Positions 15,201 through 25,899 of a stretch of DNA of 64,000 nucleotides are shown one piece after another (the first letter of the stretch is position 1; every line of letters begins with the position of its first letter). The translations under genes and the position numbers were made by a program. Under the pieces are notes generated by a model. The model saw only the letters and a list, made by a program, of their open reading frames with translations, had not been told where the DNA came from and made no database searches. Origin of the DNA: Balanoglossus misakiensis. Taxonomy: Eukaryota > Hemichordata. The DNA is taken from contig CM082588.2 of NCBI GenBank assembly GCA_040954595.2, positions 1,178,001 through 1,242,000 on the forward strand, read 5' to 3'.

Positions 15201-15762
15201 TGGCCAGGCTCCTAAGTTTCAATACACGATACATTTATCACTGTATACCTGTGGGCCACCTTTTTATCTTTTGCATGTGAGGGACAAAAGCCTGGCTGTG
15301 TATATTTGACTTGACTGAGGTTCACATAAATCTTATTTTCCATATAAAAAGTTGTAGATATATCAATTAAACAAATGGATTCCCTCAGGCATTTTGAAGT
15401 ACATGTAGGCACGGCAACCCATTTTTTCCACTCTTCTGGGCTCTGAAAGGACAAATCTTTTTCATCATAAAACTGGAGAACTTCATTAATTTAAATTATT
15501 AATACTTCATTCAAAATTAAAATGAAGACAAAGATGTGCAAAAAGATACAATGATTTTGGTTCATTCTCTTGTCAGTTTGTAAAACAGTTCTTGATTGGC
15601 CAAAAGGAACACATATAACAACCTGATTGGTTGAGCACTCTCACTCACCTTCTTGTTCTCAAAGAGTTCAACAGTGATAGTTTCAGTCTTGATGTCCACC
15701 ATGGTGCCCATCTTGAACCCATCAGCGGGATCAGGCGCCCACACCTTCTGTGTGTCATCCAT
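2398..15762 (-). CDS. MYO6: Unconventional myosin VI, complete, 28 coding exons, 1304 aa
   Basis: Minus-end-directed actin motor of endocytosis, Golgi and stereocilia. Coding exons in order: 15762-15649, 14673-14604, 13231-13158, 12694-12565, 12037-11932, 11762-11606, 11413-11249, 10821-10741, 9830-9647, 8776-8632, 8452-8203, 8077-8005, 7855-7728, 7615-7520, 7377-7219, 7083-6951, 6852-6722, 6585-6378, 6253-6101, 5880-5783, 5596-5388, 5268-5110, 4844-4737, 4288-4214, 3487-3384, 3294-3154, 3039-2767, 2588-2398. All junctions are GT-AG and every phase closes; the sum is 3915 nt. The protein starts [16 protein letters not shown], like vertebrate myosin VI. The P-loop GESGAGKT is at residues 150-157, followed by motor signatures ([18 protein letters not shown]). 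Then come the converter, the myosin VI-specific reverse-gear insert with one IQ motif (about 809-830), a long charged single-helix region (about 886-1044) and the cargo domain with the RRL (1117-1119) and WWY (1214-1216) binding motifs. Length is close to human (about 1294). No lesions seen. Confidence 0.98.
5950..6100. repeat. Three tandem copies of a 50-bp unit in a myosin VI intron, abutting a splice donor
   Basis: Copies at about 5950-6000, 6001-6050 and 6051-6100 share GAAATAAATCACACAAAAAT followed by TTTGCTTCATCCAAGAAAAG. The rightmost copy ends in the working donor of exon 19 (minus-strand GTAAGTG, next to 6101). The other two end in CTAAGTG at the same place, so the duplicated donors are dead. 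The oldest-looking copy (leftmost) has a few substitutions. Confidence 0.9.
6378..15762 (-). other. MYO6: Myosin VI motor domain and converter (exons 1-18)
   Basis: These exons encode the N-terminal SH3-like region, the motor core and the converter, about residues 1-801. Visible landmarks are the P-loop (exon 5), the segment [14 protein letters not shown] before switch I (exon 6), the relay and switch II region [17 protein letters not shown] (exon 11), the segment FIRCIKPN (exon 16) and the converter motif [16 protein letters not shown] (exon 18). The large 5' introns (for example 13232-14603 and 14674-15648) contrast with compact spacing downstream. Confidence 0.95.
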
Positions 15763-15781
15763 GTTGGCTGATCAGATCTGT
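15649..15781 (-). other. MYO6: Myosin VI start exon with short 5' UTR
   Basis: The start codon is at 15762-15760. Upstream on the minus strand an acceptor-like TTTGTAG precedes base 15781, so the start exon would carry 19 nt of 5' UTR and be spliced to a leader exon further right. This start is chosen because the following residues align from the first position with the vertebrate protein. Confidence 0.6.
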
Positions 15782-18700
15782 CTACAAATAATAAAAAAGT
15801 CGATCCTGATTTTATTATATTTGAAGATTCATGGAGATATTGATTACGAGTAAAATACAGATGGCACTGTCAGCCCACAGCTACATGTACTCTTTTCCCC
15901 GGGTCTGTACCATGATATGCAAGATAACAATATCTCACTACAGGGGAAATTTATTGGCAATGTAAACCTAGACATGTACAGACTGTTTTCAATAATGATA
16001 CATACATGGGTACATACAAAAATGTAAATTGCCACTCATGACCCGAGATGACCTTCCACATACATCCTGGTTCATGTATTTCTGTTGAATGTGGTCTTTC
16101 TGGGTATCAAACTTATGTTTTTTCATCTTGTCAAACTAGCCGTTAAAGCTCACACATGTTACACAAACAATATGTTATTTTAATGTGCATGTACAACATA
16201 TCAATAACACAGATGGCAAACAGTGAGTCTGAGACTCATATCGATGAAATTTCCAGGATGTGAGGTCATGCAGAAGTCATAAAAATGACCAATTACATTT
16301 TATCTGTTATCTTATCAAAGCTTGTTTCTAGACCACCTGGTGGTCATTTTCTCATATACAGGGAACAATACATGTACAGGCAGCACTGGATGCTTAGTGT
16401 TTAAGGCATGCTCTGGATCGATCAAACAGGTCTTCCCACAATTCTTTGCAAAGAGGTCGGGTCACTGACATAAGATGCCACTAACTTCTGCTAAAACCTG
16501 ACTATTCACAAATTAAATCTCGACATTCAAGTAATCATAATAAAGTTTCAATGCAGGAGTACCCAGAGGCTCCATGTTTGACATTGTGTGAAAGTCTGTC
16601 ACGAATAACGTCCGATTGATCTGTCTGTCGGGGGTTAATAGAATCAAGAATATGTCAAACTAACTCCAATCCAGGTTTCATTTGCGAAAAACCACAGGGA
16701 TGAGTTGCCATGGTTACATCAATGATGAAGGACACAAGGGAAATGAAGTTAGCATCAGTGTGATGAAATATTTAAGCTCTTTTCATTTATGCTGATTTTC
16801 ACCTTCAAGACATGTAAGTTGCTTGAACTGGATTAGCGGAAACAGTATTGATATTATGATCTATGTTTTGCAAACTTTCATATTTTAGATGAGAAATGTT
16901 CGTCTTCTAAATCATGACTTTTGTTCAATTCCCAACCTTGCATTGTTTCACTGTTTTACTTTGAAGCAAGGACTTTTTATTGTTGGAAGCTATGTCCACA
17001 TTTATCTCCACACTAGACTTATCCCATTGTCAATTTATGGTATTTCATGGTCAGAATAGCATGGCTAGTCTATCAGGCTCATACAAAAACTTCAATGCAA
17101 ATTATAAAAAAATATTTAAAAAACTGCATGTCAACTGGAAAAGAGATTACTGATGATTTATTTTGCGAAATTATCCATGGTCCAGAAATATTTTCCAGTG
17201 CAATGGGATGACTGATAAGTTAAACATGAAAGATATGTAAACGATTAAACCTGACACTGCAAACTCTCAGAGGAAATCACCAACATATACCAGACTTCAT
17301 TAGAAATGCACATCACATCTATCGTCGTAATCGACGACTTTTTCATCATCCTCAAATGCGGATCAGGTCACCGTGATCAACGTTTGCCGACAACGTCTGG
17401 TGTTCTATTTCATGTTAACGTTTCATCCTTGAGTCGAACTGATAGTCTGTGAAACTGACGTGAGCCTCGTCGATTTTCCAGAAATCAACATCATCAAATA
17501 TCAATTGTTACAATGCCTGTCAGCGAGGCATCCAAGTGATTAATGTTACGGACATACATTATTTAACACATACAATTTTGATGACTTATTTTTCAATGCA
17601 AAGGCTAATCTCATTGATACATATATTTGTTAAATTTTCTAAAACATAAAATTAATTCTCAACTCTGAGTTATATAATTTATAGTCAAGGTGAGATACTG
17701 GTTCAATATACAAGTACACTTGCTCAGAAGGACATTTCATTGACTTTTAAGAATTGATCTGTGTGGGCGATTTGCAGATAAATCCTTAGAAATGACAAAT
17801 CCCTCAAGTAAGCTCTTTTGATGAAGGTGTGAATTGTCAGAGCCAGTGAACAAGACACAATGCTTTCCTGTCAGTGAAGAACATCTAAATTGAACACGCA
17901 CAAGACAGGATGCATGACCTGTTTCCATGGAAACAAGTGATTTTTACTGTTTCCCGGGAGACAACATCAATTTGATAAAACAAATAAACGTATGACATGT
18001 CTATGCAGGCTGCAATCTACAAATATAGTAAAACACAAAATAAACAACATAACGGCTCTTGAAGAAATTCTCACTGGAGCATAGCAGATATGTATAACAA
18101 ATACAGGTTCTGTTGGTTATAGAACCGTGTGATTCACAGAGAAAAGGACACACCCGTCTCTTTTGAGAAATCGGCCACCAGACAGCGATATTGTCGACAG
18201 GGCTTTTAATCTTCAATTTCAGGGTCCAGTACAGCTGTATGATTGATTCATTTTTGTGAACAGACTGTGTGGTTGCCTATTCCTGAATGATTCTGGATAA
18301 AAGAAGACGGTAATTCGGTGTTGTACATGGCTGCTGGTATTCTTTTATCTGAAATCTTTTGTATCATATTTGTATCTTTGTATGTTTGTATGTTTCTTTG
18401 CTCTATTGGCCTGTGTTCTATTGTTATGAATACTCGAATCGACTTGAATACTGGACATTCATTCTCACCCTTGGGTTAAAATGATTGCCACTACCGGTAA
18501 ATTTTTTTTTCTCGCAAAACAAGATGGCTTCTTTAAAATTGTGGGTGTATCTTCGGAGTATACCGGTTATTTTGAACTTTGACCCCAGATTCACAATTAT
18601 CTGATGCCTGGGTCAGAATGCAATCTGCTGAGGCTGATGCATTTAACAAATACCAACCATATCAACAATTACACCAATAATTCTTTGTTTCTGAAAAACT

Positions 18701-21700
18701 GTACTAGTATTTAGAGCACTGTCAGTGTGTCTGTCCAATTGGGGTAATTTCCATAATCATCCATTTGAAAGACACAGCTAGATCTATTCTGACTCACATA
18801 TGGAAGCTTATCCCATTTGTCCACATGGACAGCATACACAAGTCCTGCATGTACAAAGCTTATCATTGTGCCCTTCATTGTGTGTAACCATGGCGGTATA
18901 TATAGGAAACCAGAACATACCTCATTTGTTTAGCAGACCACAGTCTAGGGGTTTAAAACAGACTTACATCACACCAATATTTCAACATTAATACAATAAC
19001 ACATGTTTCAGTATAGTCAGTTTTTTTTAACCAAATCTGATAATTTCATTAAACTAAACCAAAAAGAGATACACATGTCTTGTGAATATTTGCGATATAA
19101 TCTTATATTTTCAGATGAATAATCAATTTCCGGCATTCACACCATTAGCTATGATTTCTCAACATTCTTAATGGGTTTATGTACTTACATAACAAAGACA
19201 GGCTTTCAATAGATCGGGTATCAGATTATATGATGAGCACTGGATATTATGAAATGTATGTTTCAACCGCTGCTGGAAAATTCTTCGCTGAAATTGTTTG
19301 CATTGCTAAGGCTTCAATACAGAAGTGCAGACAGATTCCTGCTGTACTAGGATTGGGACTACCAGTACAATATCATTTCCTATACCTGACATCACGACAC
19401 TAGAAATGACAGTGGGTGGGTGGGCCCAGTCAGTGTTAGCATAATTGCCACAATTGTTTCAGTAGCTTGTGCTATAATGCATTGTTTATATATCATGAGC
19501 TATTGCTAATGTAAGTGTATACTAATGAGGTGTAACAGTGAAGTGATAAATTTACTCACTCCAGCTAGCCTTGGGTTAGCCCAGAGATGGCCCAGTGCTG
19601 ACCTAGTTGGTAACTTTGCTTGGATCTGTAATGTACTTTGCAGACTCAATGTGGAATGATTTGTAGCGTACAGCACAGCTAATGCAATGTACACATTTGT
19701 AAAAGAGAAAGTTGATTATTCAATGCTTAGCAGTGTATTGAGTTGTCAATGGGTTTATATAACAGTGATATATTGCCAATTATATTATACCAGTATATTG
19801 ATGGTGTAAATCACGCTATTTGATTGGTCGAGACACGACACGTGACCGTGATATATTAGCCATATACCACAGTCATATATCATAGTCAAAGAAAATGCCT
19901 TTTTAAAATGTTTTATGCAAAGTTTCAATATACTGGCATAATATAATAGCAATAAAACACCCCCAGCCATGGTATACCACTCGATTTTGACCAGTTCAAC
20001 TCCATATACGCACTCGCTATCGCTCGTGCGTATATGTCGTGAACTGGTCAAAATCTCGTGGTATACCATGGCTGGGGGTGTTTTATTGCTTAAGTAATGG
20101 TCATGCGGTGAAAACTAAGTTTGCATTTGCTTTCATTCAGTTCAGTAGTTGAAACCATTACACATTCATTCTTAGAGACCCACTGACTCCTGACATACTC
20201 ATGCGTGCATCGACATATTTTGGAATTACAACCTGACATAATGGACAGAATTATTCAAATCGTAGAGGCTTATTATTTTAGACGGACATCACGTTCAGTA
20301 TTGAAAACATTCGCAAGGCCGTACTTAAGGTCAGCTGATTGTTTCGTTTATGAGAAATTTACCCAGTGTGTGGCTGCACTGGAGTACGCATGCAAATTCT
20401 GGTGTTATGCAGGGTGTTCTCCCAGCTAACGACTGACCGTCGCCATAGCAATAACATCTCTGCCCCAGGCAAAAGCATGTCTGATGTACAGGACTACTCC
20501 TTACTGCATCTCAGTATAATCGCAACCATGGCAACAGAGAAACGAGAGCCAAGAGAATTCAAATACAGTGTAGTTTAACACACAATAGATTACAAGGAGG
20601 AACCCTAGCAACTAGCCACGGTAACCTAGCTAGATCTCACTTGTTTTATGGATGTCAATAAACAATGGTAATAATTGCCCATATACATTGATCATGCACT
20701 CAGAAGATGACAATTTTACAACAGACGTTAGCAAGTATATGAACTGCACATCACACATTGTGAAAACTAAACGTTATGTGTGTGTGTTATTGCCTGTTCA
20801 CACTCACTGGTTAGATTCAGTGGAACCAGTGAAATTATGAACGAAAATAAACTGACGATCATTTACATCATGGTGGCCGAGCCGGCAGCCTTCTGTTGCC
20901 AGTTGACAGATCGTTGATTGCCGTCATTTCTACGAAAAACTCTCATAATCATACGGTAGCCTAACACCTTTTGCCAAATGGAAATTTACAGCTTTTTGAA
21001 GAGGTTGTTTAAACAGAAGTCACAGTTAAAATCACCTCATTCTTGGCAATCAGGTGTATGAGGCAACGCTAATGAAGATATATCAAATTTATCAGAAACT
21101 GGGGCGAAATATCACTTAATGATAACATTCAGTATTTTCACTTCAGCTTGAAACAGGAAAATCACACACAGGCTAAATCACTCTGAAATTAATCAAAATA
21201 ATGGGCCATTCTACTTTTATCACCATGGTTATGGCAATTTTACTCCTAACTCTATTTTCTCAATCTGGAAGCTATTTATAGCAGGGCCAAAATTCAAATT
21301 ATACATTCATATTTTCTTTTATGGGTTATTGAAGCATGCAATGGAATATTATATCAAAATTTGGTATAGACTCTGTCGTATCAATGACTGACAACTTTAA
21401 TGCATTCCGTGATTATTAAACCTCAGGATAATACTATCCATTGTGACCTGAACCTGTACTTTTGCTTATTTCAATCTTCATTTTCCCCCAAAAATTAATG
21501 TTTGCAATAAAATACCACAAGAAACTTTGAGGTATATTTGTAGAAATCATTCACACATTACTTCGCAAGGTTCCAATTACTTGAATCGAATTATGTTGCT
21601 GTCTGGGTCGAGTAAATTACCTTGCATTGGATAGAATGATTGCAATATCCCATTTTAATATGACTAATAAAGTCTTTATGTAAAGCTATCAAATGTTAAG

Positions 21701-22864
21701 TATGATTATGGGCAGTGTTGGTGTTGGGGTGGTTGTGGATGTAATCCTAACATTGACATTGAAAACAACGATGCCTACTTTACTTGATTAAACATTAATG
21801 TTATCTTTCTGCGCACCCATATCACATTAATTAAATAGTTACATGACAACATTCACAAGAAAACAAGTAACTGAGTTGGTGTTCTAGATTTATTTTTGCA
21901 TTTAAAAAAAAGACGAAAATGAAAATGTGCCAATTTTATGAGTTTGTAACTATTTGTATAGTGTTGCCAGTTGGCAAAGAGTCAGCTGGGACACGTTTGT
22001 AAAAGGGGAGTTGCAGGTACGGGTGGCAGACACGTTGATACCAGACTGTGTACTCATCCATTTATCTCTGTCAAAAATTAAAACCGACCTTTGCTTTGCT
22101 GAGCTGGAGCTCGCCTCTCATCGCCTTGTACAACATGCAGCATGAAACGACCTTTGCAACTACAGGCCAAAAAGTCTGCAGAATTCACGAAAATGATTTC
22201 TGATGACTGTTTTGGTCGCGACAGCCGAAATAAGTCAATATCAGCCCATCAGGATATTGACCGCATGCTGAATGAAGACATGTCAAAATTAATATCGATA
22301 TGTTCATTTCTGGCATGATTTTATCCAACTATAAATATTTTAATCGACTTACAATGGACACTTTATACTGCATATGCAATATTAACTTGACATCAACGAA
22401 TGTATCTCATTGACACCTTTATCAAGCAATTAATGTGACTTCAGTATATATTTAGATATTGACACGTTCAGAGTAAACGACTCCACCCACATCATGATGT
22501 ACCCACCCTGGTATATGTAATGTACATCTTTTGATTTTCGGTATCAACCATCAAGAAATGGTTTCCTGAGTGCTAGTGTCCCTGCATGGGATTCGGCGGT
22601 GGTATCTGCAATGGTTTCCCACAGCAGATGCCAGTACCGACCGTCGATCGCGTCCTTCGAGACAAACCAGGAAGTAGCGAACGATCGCACGATTCACACC
22701 ATCAGAGATACGGACACAGTGATACCAGTTGGCAGTTACCTTTCAATCAAAGCGTCTGGCGATCCCATTGATAACTAGCTATGGGGTATATAAATTGAGA
22801 TCGCGCGCGGTACAGACCATATTATCTACCACCCAAACTTTGAAAATACTGTATCATAACGGTA
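15782..22864. other. Long non-coding stretch: probable first intron of myosin VI
   Basis: I found no exon I could support on either strand in these 7 kb. Short open frames lack splice context or recognisable protein features. The stretch contains the 143-bp fold-back listed separately and an AT-rich region before it (about 19790-19947) that resembles the outer part of a repeat. Confidence 0.4.
19948..20090. mobile_element. Fold-back element with about 65-bp near-perfect inverted arms (MITE-like)
   Basis: The left arm begins AGCAATAAAACACCCCCAGC and the right arm ends GCTGGGGGTGTTTTATTGCT. The arms stay complementary through GGTATACCA..., TTTGACCAGTTCA and ATATACGCAC, leaving a spacer of about 12 bases (TCGCTATCGCTC). 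No gene is encoded. No clear target-site duplication was identified at the arm ends. Confidence 0.85.
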
Positions 22865-23300
22865 CTCACCTATACACTTGTCACAACCCACAAAACACAA
22901 CAAAATAACACTATTATCAACGGCAGGTTGCTGAAGCCGGCTACACCGGATGACACTTACCGGTAGTGCCGAGCAACGACTTTTCTTCAATTACAATCAT
23001 TCCACGGCATTAAAGTAGAACCAAAATACATCACCCTAGTTTTTCATATTCACACGGAGAAAAGCAAAAATTCCTAATTTTCCCGCTGTTTATTACTATC
23101 TACACTTTTATTTCTTCGTTTGACTTTATTGCAACAATTTTCCCCACATTATCTGATTTCGCGGATGGATACGAGGCGTGCCAGGCCAGGTGTGACCTCA
23201 AGGCCACTGGGGGAGCACTACTTTAAAAGTTCCTATTCACACCTGATGACGTCAGAGCTATATAATCACATACACCAACTGAAACGAAACAAAGTCTGAG
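22865..23300 (-). promoter_or_regulatory. Candidate leader exon and promoter region of myosin VI
   Basis: On the minus strand a consensus donor (AG|GTGAGTACC, exon edge at about 22871) and a second donor-like site (ACCG|GTAAGTG near 22960) lie in a locally GC-richer stretch with CACGT-like and TATA-like (TATATAATC, about 23260) sequences. The start exon of myosin VI needs an upstream leader, and this is the best donor-containing region before PARP4. This is inference; no transcript evidence can be seen. Confidence 0.3.
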
Positions 23301-24690
23301 TGCAATGAACGCCAGGGGGTGGGGCGTCGTCATAACCTCCCCCCTCCCAGAATGCGGAAAAACACGGTCGTACAAAATACACCGGATAATTTGTGGATGA
23401 CGCTGTCTGTTTTCTTTTTTTCACCGAATTCGCATACTTTATACAGGAATATGATATGAATCAAAGTTTAGATAAGATTGTTCACTTGTTGAAATAAGGA
23501 AGTTGTTTGCGAAATATTCAGACACTAAAACAAATCAACCGTACAGTTTACTAGAATATTGCGTAGTCACGGAAATTAGCAATTAAATCACCTATTGTAT
23601 TAAACAGTGTTGTCCTGGTCCACATATGATCACGAAATCAAACACTTAATTTTGATCTTTAAAAAAAAAGCCGGCTGCTATTCTGTACTGTTTTTAATTA
23701 ATGTATTTTTATTCTTTAAAATTGTCATTTTTTCAAGATTTCGTCATCAAATCCGACAAACATTCCTCAGAATGTTAAGTTTTTGCGAAACTTTTAATTG
23801 TAAATTCGACGTCTTTTCATATTATTGGTCACAAGAGGGCGCAATTCAAAGCTGCATCTCGAAACAGACAAGAAAAGACAACGATGATGACAAACAATGC
23901 TCAAGTTTCTGTTTAATACATACTAAAGAAGAAACATCACACAGCTAAAACATAACACTGTCATTCAGAATGACTAAGATATTAAAATATGTCATAGCTT
24001 ATCAAAAGCTGCTACATACAAAACAGTACAGTACACATCATTTCATAATTAAAATCAATACAATCTAATATAGTTTTCTGGGATATGAAAGTTTAGAAGA
24101 CATCACAAAGCAAGAAAACACTTGCAAAAACTACGCTTATGAACTGGTCACTTTCATGACTGATCTTCATGCCCAATGTAAATGCCTTTTTGTAAATACA
24201 TCTATTTGCAAAAGTACACTATTATATGTCAAAAGCCAAAAAAATATTTCTAAACTTTACTGCATCTGTTTGTATTGACACATATAACCGATTTAGTAGT
24301 CAATTTACGTTTTTCCACTGTGCAGACAAGTTCTTCTATAGACCTATACTAAGTTCTTACCCAGAAAGTCTCTGCTTTGTGTGATATAAGCAATATCCAA
24401 TACTAAAAAAATGTGTTTAATTGGTCCATGGCACTTCTAAAATTTAAATGAATAGAAAAACAAACTTTTCTTCAAACTGCATCACCAGTTGCAAAAATAC
24501 TTCTGAATACCATATATACAATTTCTATTTCAATTGTTATTTGATTGAAAAAAGGAAATTATCTTAAGTGAATAGTAACAACATATCTGCCTAACATACA
24601 TACATGTAGCGGTATAATGATCTCATATTTCAACCATGGAACCAAGACGGGAGCTTCACTTTGTTTGCTAGAAAAGTACCAGACATGTGA
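23301..24690. other. Spacer and 3' flank of PARP4
   Basis: This AT-rich stretch between the myosin VI promoter candidate and the PARP4 stop codon shows no supported exon. Its right part must hold the PARP4 3' UTR. A minus-strand AATAAA is present at about 23708-23713; others may exist. Confidence 0.4.
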
Positions 24691-25899
24691 CTAGATTCTG
24701 AGCAGGTGATTGGTGATATTCTCCCAGCTGGAGCCCAGCTCTAACTGATAGTAAATAGAAGGGTATGCCTTGTCCAATTGCTTGATCAGGACGAGCACAA
24801 CTGTCAGCCGGTTTCTCCATTCACTTGGCACGCTGCCAGACAGCTTCAAGAGATCGTCAAACCACTGCGGCCACTGATTCCTTAACACAGACAACAGAAT
24901 CACCAGGACAACCAACGCAAAAATATCATTGTATGCTTTCCATCCTGCAAAAGAAAGAAAGAAACCATCACACAAAAGAAATAGCATTCTAATTGTTTGT
25001 GACAAGAGAACAGAACAGCCCTTGATAGAACACTGGCATGATGATGGTTGCCAAGGGTGATGACTTACCCAGAGACTTCAGTCCAGCATCCTCTAGTACT
25101 TGTATGATCATCTTACTGTTGATTCCAAATGTCTGGTCGACAGTGTCAGCAAATAACTGGTCAAAGCAGTCAGAAAGGTCTCTCTGTATTTAAAAAACAA
25201 CACACGGAATAATTTTTTATTTTTGAGAGATACAAACAGACTGATGGATCCAAAAGTTCCCTTGTTTCCAATCAGCTGGAGATTGTTGTAATCAATGGTA
25301 GGTAGACGAATTCTTCCATGGGAAGTTTTTACATTTTAAAAGAGGTGTAATTTCAAATTAACAGGTACACACAGTAAATATGCATGCATTCATACATACA
25401 TGTGATCTATTGCAGAAACAAGCAATCTGCTTACCTTCTTTCCGAATATGTCAATCAGAACATCAATTGTAGTCACAGCCTGTGGAGGGTCATAACAAAT
25501 GTAGATTTTCATATTATGTTACAATGACATATCGGCAGTATATAATCTCTTTCTTCAACTACAAGAATTTCAGTTAAAAATAAACAATATATTCAGTGGT
25601 GATCATAATTAACGTCTGCATTTCAATTTCTTTTTACCGGTAATAAAACATTAAATCAAACACCAAACAGACATCGATGACTAAAGTTGTTGACTAAGTT
25701 TAAATACTGGACTCTTTCTGATTGGTTGATATTATTGATGAATCAAATTCAAACATCAGTGTGTCATGCTCTGATTGGTCATCTTGCAATTCTAAAATTG
25801 AACTTCTTACAAGCTTTTGTTTCTCTTCTCCCCAAAGTCCAGATTCAGGTCTTGTGATGTTTGGCAGGCCTGTAGTAGATGTCTCAGCTTCCATAGGTT
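24691..25899 (-). other. PARP4: PARP4 C-terminal vault-protein interaction domain
   Basis: The last four exons encode about 166 residues including [66 protein letters not shown] and [19 protein letters not shown], with stop TAG at 24693-24691. This matches the end of vertebrate PARP4 (QYPSICPRLELGNDWDSAT), the region shown in human PARP4 to bind major vault protein. Confidence 0.9.

Noticed and set aside
22586-22771. Plus-strand 61-codon frame in the promoter-like region.
   Set aside because: No recognisable protein features; it lies in GC-richer DNA where chance frames are longer.
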